From contig CAZPHO010000006.1 in assembly GCA_964586855.1 (NCBI GenBank), positions 1 to 50,176 of the forward strand: 50,176 nt of DNA, read 5' to 3'. The notes beneath the pieces were generated by a model that saw nothing but the letters and a program-made list of their open reading frames with translations, made no database searches and was not told the origin of the DNA. Below, in pieces: positions 1 through 7,311 of this stretch. The DNA is from CAYLXN01 sp964586855. GTDB lineage: Bacteria > Patescibacteriota > Saccharimonadia > Saccharimonadales > Saccharimonadaceae. The first letter of the stretch is position 1. Each line of letters begins with the position of its first letter. The position numbers were made by a program, and so were the translations under genes.

Positions 1-55
1 GATTAACGTCAAAAGCGTTAGCGATATTTGTAGCTGTAAGACCACTCGTAGACAT
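1..55 (-). CDS. Partial cargo gene of element 1, start only
   Basis: An ATG at 55-53 opens a leftward frame (MSTSGLTATNIANAFDVN) that leaves the window after 18 codons. A GGAGG ribosome binding site lies a few bases upstream, and an extended -10 promoter lies at 85-93. It occupies the position a cargo gene would take if the cargo segment were inverted relative to element 2. The visible residues do not match the cargo protein of element 2. No function can be assigned. Confidence 0.6.
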   Translation of the reverse strand, partial: MSTSGLTATNIANAFDVN

Positions 56-84
56 AAACCCTCCAATCCCTGTGTTCTGTAAGA

Positions 85-93
85 ATTATAACA
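85..93 (-). promoter_or_regulatory. Extended -10 promoter for the leftward cargo gene
   Basis: On the minus strand this reads TGTTATAAT, a perfect -10 box with the TGn extension, about 30 bases upstream of the ATG at 55. No clear -35 box is seen. The hairpin ttcatcg...cgatgaa just upstream (about 98-128) could affect its activity. Confidence 0.55.
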
Positions 94-129
94 CTTTTTC
101 ATCGCTTTGACTTCGCTAAAACGATGAAA

Positions 130-405
130 GCCAACCAGAAAATCCGCCCCTTTCAACTAAAAAGAAAAAATACGGCGGGGGGAAATTCAAAAATAATTCA
201 AGGGGCGGTTTTTCTGGCTGGACGCGTGCCAGCTTTGCTGGCACAGGCGTCGGGGCTGAGCTTACGAGCTTCGCTCGAAATAGGTTCGAGCTTTGGCGTA
301 AAACGCCACCAAATCGGAACTAAAACGGAAATTGTCGCCCTGTGGGGCGATTTTTTCTAGGATTTGGCGGAGCCAAACCCAGATGTTTTCTTGGGGGGAA
401 TGAAG
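130..405. repeat. Composite inverted-repeat copy with full attP-like junction, element 1
   Basis: Bases 307-405 are a perfect 99-bp inverted copy of 2068-2166; similarity continues past 405 with mismatches. The core is CACC at 307-310 (GGTG on the other strand). Left of the core, the second arm (about 130-306) is homologous to the P' arm of element 2. It keeps the same order of hairpins: gtgccagc/gctggcac near 226-242, and ccgccc...gggcgg farther out. Read on the minus strand, the arm encodes the predicted native recombinase tail AFYAKARTYFERSS and a stop. The left limit is estimated from similarity, because the partner copy of this arm lies outside the window. Confidence 0.8.
336..356 (+). 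terminator. Arm terminator hairpin, element 1 left copy
   Basis: The stem cgccc/gggcg with loop tgtg is followed by a run of six Ts. The same hairpin with a different loop and flank is present in element 2. In the inverted copy at 2117-2137 it points away from tRNA-Leu(GAG). Confidence 0.6.
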
Positions 406-411
406 GAATTG

Positions 412-440
412 CCGTGCACAAATGCACGGATTTTTGTTTT
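412..440 (+). terminator. Terminator upstream of recombinase 1
   Basis: The stem ccgtgca/tgcacgg with loop caaa is followed by atttttgtttt. It would stop transcription coming from the cargo side before the recombinase promoter. A second short hairpin (gtcggc/gccgac, 444-459) follows. At the corresponding place in the right arm (about 2042-2060) an unrelated stem is followed, on the minus strand, by the same T-rich tail. Confidence 0.6.
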
Positions 441-471
441 GTCGTCGGCAAAAGCCGACATGCTACGCATA

Positions 472-480
472 TGGTATAAT
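472..480 (+). promoter_or_regulatory. Extended -10 promoter of recombinase 1
   Basis: TGGTATAAT is a consensus extended -10 box with no convincing -35 box. The transcript should start near 487, which leaves a leader of about 120 bases before the ATG at 610. Confidence 0.6.
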
Positions 481-487
481 AGTAAGT

Positions 488-572
488 GGAATACAAATCA
501 TTTGACGGTCTTTTCTATTTGAGCACTCAAATAGCCGTTTCGCACAAGTTAGACTCGTCTGATTTGTATTCC
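488..572 (+). promoter_or_regulatory. Structured leader of recombinase 1
   Basis: A perfect 13-bp inverted repeat (488-500 with 560-572) closes the leader. Inside it are a 9-bp hairpin (515-523 with 526-534, ctatttgag/ctcaaatag), flanked by acgg/ccgt, and a short agac/gtct pair. Transcription should begin almost exactly at the first base of the outer stem. This fits a folded RNA leader. The leader of recombinase 2 has a similar long-range stem but unrelated sequence. Whether it is an RNA switch or a DNA site for the recombinase cannot be told from sequence. Confidence 0.5.
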
Positions 573-609
573 AGCGAAGCGGCTTTTTGAGTTTTTAAGG
601 GGGCGAAGT

Positions 610-2343
610 ATGAAGTATTTTATTTACGTTCGTAAATCGACAGATGTCGAAGACAAACAAGTATTGTCCGTAGAGGCACAGATTGTCGAGCTAAAAGAGT
701 ACGCCGCTAAATATGAGTTGGAAATTGTAGATATTTTCATCGAGAAACGTACCGCCAAAAAGCCAGGGCGACCAATCCTCAATAAAATGCTTAGTCGCAT
801 TTCATCTGGCGAAGCAAATGGTATTTTGTCGTGGTTGCCAGACAGATTATCTCGAAACTCAATAGATAGCGGACAAATTATCTATATGCTCGATGAAAAT
901 ATATTGCTTGATCTGAAATTTCCTCACTTTTGGTTTGAAAACACCCCACAGGGCAAATATATGTTGGCTAATGAGTTTAACTCGTCCAAGCAGTATGTAG
1001 ACAATTTGTCGGTCAATACCAAACGAGGTTTGCGACAAAAAGTCCGCCGAGGCGAGATGCCAGGTGTCGCGCCGATTGGCTATTACAATGACATGCGGAC
1101 AAAGACCGCAAAAATAGATAAAAAGATCGCTCCGATTATTAAGCAATCGTTCGAGCTGTACGCTCGTGGCGATAAACGATTAGATGAAATCGGCGACTTT
1201 TTGTATGCCAACGGCATACATACCAAAGCTGGGCAACTATACGGCAAGAAAACAACTGGCAAAAAGCCTTTTCATAAAAATCGTATTAAACGAATTCTGA
1301 CGAATCCGTTTTATTACGGTCATTTTTGCTATCTTGGTGAAATTCACGAGGGCAAACACAAGTCGATAATCTCGAAACGACTTTTTGATGATGTGCAGAC
1401 AGTAGTAAAGCAACGAGGCAGACCGCAAAAAGCGGTCAAAGAACCAAAACCGCTATGCGGTTTAATCCATTGTTCATGTGGTATGATGTTGACCAATGAA
1501 CGGCAGGTTAAACGACAGAAAAACGGCAATGTGCATATCTATGATTATTATCGCTGCACTCGCAAAAGCAAAACGGTTGCTTGCCAAGAGCCGCACATAC
1601 GAGCAGAAGAATTAGACAAACAGTTATCTAATTTGTTACTCGATTTTGCTATGCCCGCAAAGTGGGCAGACAAACTGTACGAGTTAATCCGACAAGATGA
1701 GTATAAAGAAAAATCGACGTTAGATATTGAAATAAACGATACACAAGAACAAATCGTACAGTTGTCTAGCAAACTGCAACGGTTGTTAGATAGTTATTTA
1801 GACGGCGATGTTGAACGTGAACTATACCAAAACAAGAGGGCGGAAATACTAGGCGAAAAGAAGCGTTTGCAGGAGCAAATCGAGCAAGCATCGCTAGGCG
1901 TTTTGACATGGGTCGAACCGATGAAAAGATGGATAGAAACTAGCGTTTCTATCTGCAAAATCGCAAAAAGTGATGACCAGTTTGCCAAAAAGTCGCTTTG
2001 CCAACAAATATTCGGGTCGAACCTAAAAATGCAAAACAAAAATGTCGTCGTAAACGACGACCAATTTCTTCATTCCCCCCAAGAAAACATCTGGGTTTGG
2101 CTCCGCCAAATCCTAGAAAAAATCGCCCCACAGGGCGACAATTTCCGTTTTAGTTCCGATTTGGTGCGCACGAGAAGACTTGAACTTCCACAGGATTGCT
2201 CCCACTACCACCTCAAGGTAGCACGTATACCAATTCCGCCACGTGCGCATAATTTTATTTTGGTTGCGTCTAATTGTTACTTTAGCCTTACCCACCGCGC
2301 TGCGCGTCTACGATTTACTAGATCCGCCACACCTACAAATTAA
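610..2343 (+). CDS. Large serine recombinase (integrase) of element 1
   Basis: A 577-residue site-specific recombinase. The N-terminal resolvase fold has the nucleophile motif YVRKST (Ser10) and the conserved DRLSRN arginines. A recombinase domain follows (about 150-275). Next come a zinc ribbon with paired cysteines (CGLIHCSCG, then YRCTRKSKTVACQ, about 285-340) and a long coiled coil (about 380-430), as in phage-type large serine integrases. An AAGGGGG ribosome binding site precedes the ATG. Only the part up to about 2166 belongs to the element. The last roughly 58 codons are antisense of tRNA-Leu(GAG) and its flank. In the excised circle the frame would instead continue into the P' arm and end in FYAKARTYFERSS. 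It is clearly homologous to the recombinase at 46840. Confidence 0.93.
   Translation: MKYFIYVRKSTDVEDKQVLSVEAQIVELKEYAAKYELEIVDIFIEKRTAKKPGRPILNKMLSRISSGEANGILSWLPDRLSRNSIDSGQIIYMLDENILLDLKFPHFWFENTPQGKYMLANEFNSSKQYVDNLSVNTKRGLRQKVRRGEMPGVAPIGYYNDMRTKTAKIDKKIAPIIKQSFELYARGDKRLDEIGDFLYANGIHTKAGQLYGKKTTGKKPFHKNRIKRILTNPFYYGHFCYLGEIHEGKHKSIISKRLFDDVQTVVKQRGRPQKAVKEPKPLCGLIHCSCGMMLTNERQVKRQKNGNVHIYDYYRCTRKSKTVACQEPHIRAEELDKQLSNLLLDFAMPAKWADKLYELIRQDEYKEKSTLDIEINDTQEQIVQLSSKLQRLLDSYLDGDVERELYQNKRAEILGEKKRLQEQIEQASLGVLTWVEPMKRWIETSVSICKIAKSDDQFAKKSLCQQIFGSNLKMQNKNVVVNDDQFLHSPQENIWVWLRQILEKIAPQGDNFRFSSDLVRTRRLELPQDCSHYHLKVARIPIPPRAHNFILVASNCYFSLTHRAARLRFTRSATPTN
2068..2166. repeat. Inverted-repeat arm at the tRNA junction of element 1 (attR side)
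   Basis: Perfect inverted copy of 307-405. It is also coding sequence for the end of recombinase 1, including the motif SPQENIW that both recombinases share. It ends at the core TTTGGTG, whose TGG is the complement of the tRNA CCA end. The hairpin cgccc/gggcg with an A-run at 2117-2137 reads as a terminator on the minus strand, directly downstream of the tRNA. Confidence 0.88.
2162..2248 (-). tRNA. tRNA-Leu(GAG), integration target of element 1
   Basis: An 87-base tRNA with acceptor GCGCACG pairing CGTGCGC, discriminator A and an encoded CCA. The anticodon stem CTACC/GGTAG holds loop TTGAGGT, giving anticodon GAG. A long variable arm is present, as expected for leucine. The 3' end touches the element core, so the CCA end is shared by the gene and the attachment site. 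Confidence 0.92.
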
Positions 2344-2345
2344 TT
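2249..2345. other. Spacer with degenerate tRNA-like fragments
   Basis: There is no gene in this stretch. It contains the words ccgcgctgcg..tctac and tccgccac. These recur in the spacer after the next tRNA (2466-2536) and resemble pieces of the leucine tRNA 5' half. The whole spacer looks like a decayed, partly duplicated tRNA neighbourhood. Confidence 0.4.
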
Positions 2346-2431
2346 TGGTACACGCGAGAGGACTTGAACCTCCACAGGATTGCTCCCACTAGCACCTGAA
2401 GCTAGCGCGTCTACCGTTCCGCCACGCGTGC
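2346..2431 (-). tRNA. tRNA-Leu(CAG)
   Basis: An 86-base tRNA. The acceptor arm GCACGCG pairs with CGCGTGT through a terminal G-U, with an encoded ACCA end. Loop TTCAGGT gives anticodon CAG, and a long variable arm is present. It lies 97 bases upstream of tRNA-Leu(GAG) in the same orientation and shares most of its body with it, so the pair probably arose by duplication. Confidence 0.92.
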
Positions 2432-2560
2432 GTGTATTTTCCATATTTTAAAGCTATGATCGATTGTTAAGTTTCTAACTTTGGCCTGCCGCGCTGCGTC
2501 TACAATTGATTGATTTTGAGCTGGCTCCGCCACCTCCGCGCCACGCGTGCAATGAATATA
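2432..2560. repeat. tRNA-adjacent degenerate repeat with a 5'-end stub
   Basis: Contains gattgttaagttt, gattgattgatttt and ggctccgccac, words also found in the repeats beside tRNA-Gln (48446-48695). It ends in gccacgcgtgc (2541-2551), an exact copy of the 5' end of tRNA-Leu(CAG). No gene or intact tRNA is present. Confidence 0.5.
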
Positions 2561-2570
2561 TTATACAAAT

Positions 2571-4391
2571 TTATGGGGTTTTGTAAACTGTCGCTTGGTT
2601 GACTGACCATTCATAGACATTGGCAAAACGATTGTTTTGGCTGACCATGGCCGTATTGGGATAGAGGTTGGTCGAGCGAACATCGCGCCGAATCGCATAA
2701 TCGAACGTCGTTTGATACAGCCCAATTGCTGGCACATCTTCCAGCCATTGCTTGGTAATCGTTAGATATTTTTGGCTGCGAATCGTCATATCAGTAGTCG
2801 AGCGCGCCGTAACTAGAGCGTCGTCGACCAGCACATTGCTATAGTTAGAAAAATTCAAACCATTTTGGCTAGCCTGAGTCGAGTGCCAAAAAGCGAACAC
2901 ATCTGGATCGCCACCAATTTGAATCTCATAAATCAGCACGTCGTAGTCGCGAGGCTGCAAAACATCCCGGATAAACGAAACGTTAGCGTCTTCGGTTGTT
3001 ACTTTTTTCAAATCAATTTTTACACCAAACTCTTCCCATGCCGCCTTGACCAGTTCCGCTATTTTTTCATATCGCGCCTCCGCCAAAATTGCTAATTTGA
3101 GCGTTAGCTGCTGATTGTTTTTGTTTAACCACTGGCCATTTTTTAAATTATAGCCAGCTTTGGTTAAGGATTTTTTAGCTGCCTCAAGGTCCGGCGTGGC
3201 TTTGCGAACTGGCAGCTTAACGCCAGATAATTGACGAGCCAAAACCGGCTGATCAAGCGGCAAATGATAGCCATCGAGCGTGTTGACTTGTTCGCGGATC
3301 TGCTCAACATCCAGCACCAACCCTAAACCTCGACGAAGATCAGCTGACTTTAGATCAGATTGGGTGGTGTTGAAAAATAGATAGCCACCACCGTAAGTCG
3401 GAATGGTATTATGGATTAAATTTGATTGATTAGCTAACTGACTCTTGGCGATATTAGCCGCCGCGTTGACATTGCTACTAGCCAAATCTTCAATTGCCCC
3501 TGCCTGATCCTTGAAGGCGTGAATTTCAAAACGGCTCAATTTGACTGGCCGATAGTATTGGTCGTTGCGGGCTAAATTAACCACTTGATAAGGATTTTTT
3601 GAGTCAGCGTCAGATGATTGAAGCGAGACAAATTTAAACGGGCCTGAGCCAATTGGCGATTGCTGACTAAAGTTACTAGTTGATAATGTTGTCAAATCGA
3701 CATCCTTAAGAATATGTTCGGGTAGAATTGAAAAGGTTAGAGCGTGCGGGAAGGGCGCATAAGTCGAGGGCAAATTGAATTCTAGCGAATAGTCACCAAT
3801 CTGTTTGACGTCAATACTCCGCCAAACTCGGCTATCACCCATGCTAGTAGCGTCACTCTTGAGCAGTCGCAAAGTATAAATCACGTCTTTGGCGGTTACT
3901 GGCTGCCCATCGTGCCAGCTAGCATCCTCGCGCAAAGTCAAAACGTAGTTTTTGCCTTTGTTGTTGGCAACGATTGACTTAACTAGGTCTCCTCTGAGTT
4001 TACCATAGCTATCGTAATCAAATAATTGCGAAAAAACTAGCTGTGAAATTGCCTGTTCGGGATAGGTGTTGGCGTAAAATGGATTGAGATTGTCGATCTG
4101 ACCAACAATCGACGTCGAATAAGTTCCCTCAGGCTGAGGCGCTAGTTTCAGGTAGTTTTTTCGCGAATAATTTATCTGCAAACCGGTGACAATAAACAAC
4201 ACGGCCATCATCAAACCCCAATAAATCACCTCTAAGCGAACGTGACGTAGCTTGTCCCAGCGGCGAAGCAAAAATTTGCGGGCGTGTTTGGTTACCTGCT
4301 CTTGACTATCGAGCAGTTTAGTTTTAGAGCTAGCTTCCGAATCGTTTTCGGGCTCAACTTCATCTAGTGGCAGTGATTTGTTCGTCATCAA
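2571..4391 (-). CDS. ABC transporter substrate-binding protein, family 5 (OppA/DppA-like)
   Basis: A 606-residue membrane-anchored extracytoplasmic solute-binding protein of the peptide/nickel family. A charged cytoplasmic N-terminus of about 55 residues is followed by one membrane segment (YWGLMMAVLFIVTGL) and then the SBP_bac_5 fold. The fold shows typical blocks such as LNPFYANTYPEQAISQLVFS, LREDASWHDGQPVTAKDV and PIGSGPFKF. The long cytoplasmic N-terminus and membrane anchor, instead of a lipoprotein signal, are unusual for the family. No permease genes lie nearby, so it may work with distant permeases or as a stand-alone receptor. It starts a minus-strand run through secG and downstream genes. 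Confidence 0.88.
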   Translation of the reverse strand: MMTNKSLPLDEVEPENDSEASSKTKLLDSQEQVTKHARKFLLRRWDKLRHVRLEVIYWGLMMAVLFIVTGLQINYSRKNYLKLAPQPEGTYSTSIVGQIDNLNPFYANTYPEQAISQLVFSQLFDYDSYGKLRGDLVKSIVANNKGKNYVLTLREDASWHDGQPVTAKDVIYTLRLLKSDATSMGDSRVWRSIDVKQIGDYSLEFNLPSTYAPFPHALTFSILPEHILKDVDLTTLSTSNFSQQSPIGSGPFKFVSLQSSDADSKNPYQVVNLARNDQYYRPVKLSRFEIHAFKDQAGAIEDLASSNVNAAANIAKSQLANQSNLIHNTIPTYGGGYLFFNTTQSDLKSADLRRGLGLVLDVEQIREQVNTLDGYHLPLDQPVLARQLSGVKLPVRKATPDLEAAKKSLTKAGYNLKNGQWLNKNNQQLTLKLAILAEARYEKIAELVKAAWEEFGVKIDLKKVTTEDANVSFIRDVLQPRDYDVLIYEIQIGGDPDVFAFWHSTQASQNGLNFSNYSNVLVDDALVTARSTTDMTIRSQKYLTITKQWLEDVPAIGLYQTTFDYAIRRDVRSTNLYPNTAMVSQNNRFANVYEWSVNQATVYKTP

Positions 4392-4405
4392 TTAAGCTTA
4401 TCGAT

Positions 4406-4624
4406 TTAGGCACCGGCTGGAATAATTAGCGACGCCAAAATCGACAGCACAAAAATTATCGCCAAGACAACAGTGACTTCAAATAAAGTTTTCTCAGCTC
4501 CACGACGAGCAATAAATAATTCGCCCGATGAGCCAAAGCCAGCGCCCAAACTAGCTCCTCGCTGCTGGATTAGAATCAAAACCACGGTCAAAATCCCTGA
4601 AATAATGGTTACTGTTTGAATCAT
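4406..4624 (-). CDS. secG: Preprotein translocase subunit SecG
   Basis: A 72-residue protein with two membrane helices and the conserved central segment VLIQQRGASLGAGFG plus an SGELFIARRGAEKTLF block. It belongs to the SecYEG protein export channel. Length and motif order match bacterial SecG. It lies 1 base from the gene upstream in transcription (ending at 4626) and 14 bases from the OppA-like gene downstream, so co-transcription is likely. Confidence 0.9.
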   Translation of the reverse strand: MIQTVTIISGILTVVLILIQQRGASLGAGFGSSGELFIARRGAEKTLFEVTVVLAIIFVLSILASLIIPAGA

Positions 4625-4625
4625 C

Positions 4626-5009
4626 TTACTTTTTCTCCCTTAAAACTTGATTTAATACGTAATTAACAATGCTTAATATTATACCAGTAAAAATCGCCGA
4701 ACCAAGGCTCATCTCGAGATTCGGCATCAGCTGCAAGGTGATATAAACCACTAGACCATTGATCACAATCGTAAATAAGCCAAGTGTCAGGAGTAGAATC
4801 GGCAGCGACAGAAAAACCAACAGCGGCCGAATCAAAGTGTTAACCAGCGAAAAAACTAGACCGACTAGTAAAAAAGTTGGGACTGAAGCCCAAAAATCTT
4901 GGCTAATAAAGCCAGGGCTGTAAAGCCAAATTGCCAAACCCAACACCAGAGAGTTGACGGTGAGTCGAACCAAAAAGGCCTGCCAGCTAGAATTTGCAAA
5001 ATCTTTCAT
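4626..5009 (-). CDS. Phage holin family 4-like membrane protein
   Basis: A 127-residue, four-helix membrane protein with the glycine- and valine-rich pattern of the Phage_holin_4_2 (DUF360-type) family. It includes the typical NTLIRPLLVFLSLPILLLTL and GLFTIVINGLVVYI blocks. Despite the family name, chromosomal members are common in free bacteria and their role is not established. It sits between secG and uvrC in one operon with short gaps. No phage genes surround it. Confidence 0.75.
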   Translation of the reverse strand: MKDFANSSWQAFLVRLTVNSLVLGLAIWLYSPGFISQDFWASVPTFLLVGLVFSLVNTLIRPLLVFLSLPILLLTLGLFTIVINGLVVYITLQLMPNLEMSLGSAIFTGIILSIVNYVLNQVLREKK

Positions 5010-5021
5010 AACTCTATTTTA

Positions 5022-6530
5022 CTATTTTTTAAGCGATTTGTCACTGGTGGTTGGCTTAAATTGACTAATAATTCGGGCTTTCTGTCGACCGACTACCGAC
5101 ACCAGTTCTGCTTCTGAAGCTTGAAAAATTTTAGTAACTGCTTTGAAATGATGCAGTAGTTTGTGCTTAGTTTTTGGGCCAATGCCGACCATATTATCCA
5201 GCGCGCTAGCCGTTTGTTGTTTTTTCCGCAACAAACTATGATAAGCTACCGCAAAACGATGCGATTCGTTGCGCACCCGCTCAAGCAGCTTGCGGGCGTG
5301 ACTGTTGCTCGGCAAAATAATAGTCGCTAACTGATGGCTGAGCAAAACCCCTCCGCCCAGCTGTTCGATTTTAGCTTGATTCAAACTAACACCCGATCGC
5401 TCAAGATCAACAACAATTTCTTCATGCTGCTCAGCCAGCGCAATGACCGCTATTGGCCGCCCTGTCTGGCTAATCACATCCAAAGCCGCCGACAATTGGC
5501 CTTTACCGCCATCGATCAACAACAAATCTGGCCGACCCCACTTGGCTAAATTTTCCAGTCGAAGCCGACGTCGAATTACCTCAGTCATGTTGCGATAGTC
5601 ATCATTTTTATCAATTTTAATTTTAAATCGTCGATACTCGACCCGATCTGAAATTCCATTCGTAAACACCACCATACTGGCGACAACATTGGTGCCGCCC
5701 ATGTGCGAAATGTCAAAGCCCTCAATCCGGCGCGGCAGTTCGGCCAAGCCTAACAATTCCCACAACTCAACCAGTCCTGGGTCGTTTTGGATTGGCGACT
5801 GCTGATCACGCAGGTAAACTCGCTGAGCTAGCTCTTCTAAACTATTAATTTGATTGCGCAGTTCTGCCGCCCGCTCAAACTGTTGACTAGCCGCCGCTTG
5901 CTTCATGTCAATTTTTAAATCGTTGATTAATGCCCGTCGCTCACCCCGCAGATAGCGCTTAATTTGCTGCAAGTCCTGACGATATTGACTCAAGCCTTCC
6001 TCGCTCGAGACATCCGGCTCCAGGCCAATATCACGATCTAGCGTTGGGCGCTGACTCGGCTGATACGGCCGAGTAAAAAACGGAAACACTCGCCGCAATA
6101 GTCGCAGCGCCTGTTGGATCGAACTAGCTGTGTAATACGGCCCGAAGTAATCTGCACCATCATCGACTGGATTGCGGGTAGTGGTGATTTCTGGAATTGA
6201 TTTATGGCTGCTAATTTTAATAAAAATTTGCGACTTATCGTCACGCAGCAAAATATTATAACGTGGCTGATAGCGCTTGACTAGCTCACTTTCCAAAAGC
6301 AGTGCGTCCAGCTCGGTTTCAGTTTCGATCCATGACAAATCCACAATATCTTTGACCAATGCCTTGGTCTTCAAATCCTGATATTTAGCTTGAAAATATT
6401 GGCGCACTCGGCTCGACAACACTCGGGCTTTACCGATGTAAATCACCTCATCATCCGAATTGTAATATAAGTAAACTCCAGCCCGATGTGGCAGTTGCTT
6501 GATCTTGGACTGGAGTTTAGTTTGAAACAT
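5022..6530 (-). CDS. uvrC: Excinuclease ABC subunit C (UvrC)
   Basis: A 502-residue nucleotide excision repair nuclease that makes both incisions around DNA damage. A GIY-YIG domain is at the N-terminus (GVYLYY...VIYIGKA, residues 18-45) and a UVR helical motif near residue 205. The RNase H-like domain (about 270-420) has FDISHMGG and LLIDGGKGQL, and helix-hairpin-helix motifs close the C-terminus (MVGIGPKTKHKLL). It is shorter than the usual roughly 600 residues, mainly in the middle, but all functional parts are present. uvrA lies in the same strand run. Confidence 0.95.
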   Translation of the reverse strand: MFQTKLQSKIKQLPHRAGVYLYYNSDDEVIYIGKARVLSSRVRQYFQAKYQDLKTKALVKDIVDLSWIETETELDALLLESELVKRYQPRYNILLRDDKSQIFIKISSHKSIPEITTTRNPVDDGADYFGPYYTASSIQQALRLLRRVFPFFTRPYQPSQRPTLDRDIGLEPDVSSEEGLSQYRQDLQQIKRYLRGERRALINDLKIDMKQAAASQQFERAAELRNQINSLEELAQRVYLRDQQSPIQNDPGLVELWELLGLAELPRRIEGFDISHMGGTNVVASMVVFTNGISDRVEYRRFKIKIDKNDDYRNMTEVIRRRLRLENLAKWGRPDLLLIDGGKGQLSAALDVISQTGRPIAVIALAEQHEEIVVDLERSGVSLNQAKIEQLGGGVLLSHQLATIILPSNSHARKLLERVRNESHRFAVAYHSLLRKKQQTASALDNMVGIGPKTKHKLLHHFKAVTKIFQASEAELVSVVGRQKARIISQFKPTTSDKSLKK

Positions 6531-6564
6531 AATTAGCGTCTAAAGGCTAACCTGATCGATTAGT

Positions 6565-7284
6565 TTAATCTCTGTTAGCGGTTTCAGTGTCGGTTTTGGC
6601 TTCTTTTTCGCCTTCAGTAGCTTCGCCTTCGACAGCCTCTTCAGCGCCCTTGTCGGCCAAAACTTCTGATTCATCTTCGGCATCACCAGCTGCCGCTTCA
6701 TTGGCTGCAGCCAGCTCTTCTTCGTCATAAACGTTGACAATCGTCAAGCTCAAGTCTTGCTCTTTGTCGGCAAAAATCACGCCTTTTGGCATTTTAATGT
6801 CACCAAGAGTAATTCGGTCACCTTTTTCTGCTAGCTCGACCACAGAAATTTCAATTTCCTGGACCATGTCAGCTGGCAAAGCTCGAACCTCAACCGTATC
6901 CATGACCTGCATCACGATCAAGCCAGCTTTTTGAGCGGCGCTCTCGTCTTTACCCACCAAGACCAGCTCGACTTCGGCATCGATTGGATCATTGGCTGAC
7001 ACTACTTGAAAATCAACGTGATAGAGATTGCCAGTCACCACATCACGGCTGATTTTTTTAACAATTGCCAGATGTTGCTGGCCGTCAAGATCGAGATTAA
7101 ACGGTGAATTTAGGCCAATTTCATTGATGGCTCGCTCTAGGTCCAGCGTCGGCGCTTGAACTTTTTCAGCTTCAACACTCTCGCCATAAACCACACCTGG
7201 AGTCACGCCACTAGCCCGAAGCTGCTTAGTCTTTTTACCGACAATATCCCGTTTATTCACTGCAAAATTAACATATTTTGACAT
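6565..7284 (-). CDS. rplY: 50S ribosomal protein L25 (Ctc form)
   Basis: A 239-residue protein that binds 5S rRNA. The N-terminal L25 domain includes RDIVGKKTKQLRASGVTPGV and DLDGQQHLAIVKKISRD. A TL5/Ctc-type beta domain follows, and the C-terminal tail of about 45 residues is mostly Glu and Ala. A purine-rich GAGGAGAG ribosome binding site precedes the ATG. Confidence 0.93.
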   Translation of the reverse strand: MSKYVNFAVNKRDIVGKKTKQLRASGVTPGVVYGESVEAEKVQAPTLDLERAINEIGLNSPFNLDLDGQQHLAIVKKISRDVVTGNLYHVDFQVVSANDPIDAEVELVLVGKDESAAQKAGLIVMQVMDTVEVRALPADMVQEIEISVVELAEKGDRITLGDIKMPKGVIFADKEQDLSLTIVNVYDEEELAAANEAAAGDAEDESEVLADKGAEEAVEGEATEGEKEAKTDTETANRD

Positions 7285-7311
7285 TCTAAAGTCTCTCCTC
7301 TTAAATTCCGT

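Larger units (their letters stand above)
1..2161 (+). mobile_element. Integrative mini-element 1 (right part), inserted at tRNA-Leu(GAG)
   Basis: This is the right part of an element that continues beyond the left window edge. It holds the start of a leftward cargo gene, a composite repeat (about 130-405) with a full attP-like junction, a large serine recombinase gene, and a 99-bp inverted copy of the repeat arm (2068-2166) that runs into the 3' end of tRNA-Leu(GAG). The layout matches the complete element at 44663-48370 part for part. The recombinases, arm hairpins and att cores are homologous but diverged. The left attachment site is not visible, so the total length is unknown. Confidence 0.82.

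Noticed and set aside
124..360. Open frame of 78 codons at the left end
   Set aside because: It lies wholly within the inverted-repeat arm, opposite the recombinase tail codons and across two hairpins. It has no ribosome binding site, and the matching frame is not kept in element 2.
2249..2560. Additional tRNA genes beside the two leucine tRNAs
   Set aside because: Only 5'-end stubs and arm-like words are present. No full acceptor, anticodon and T arms can be folded.
4626..5009. Holin-like protein as evidence of a prophage
   Set aside because: The family is widespread in bacterial chromosomes. Here it lies between secG and uvrC with no phage genes around it.
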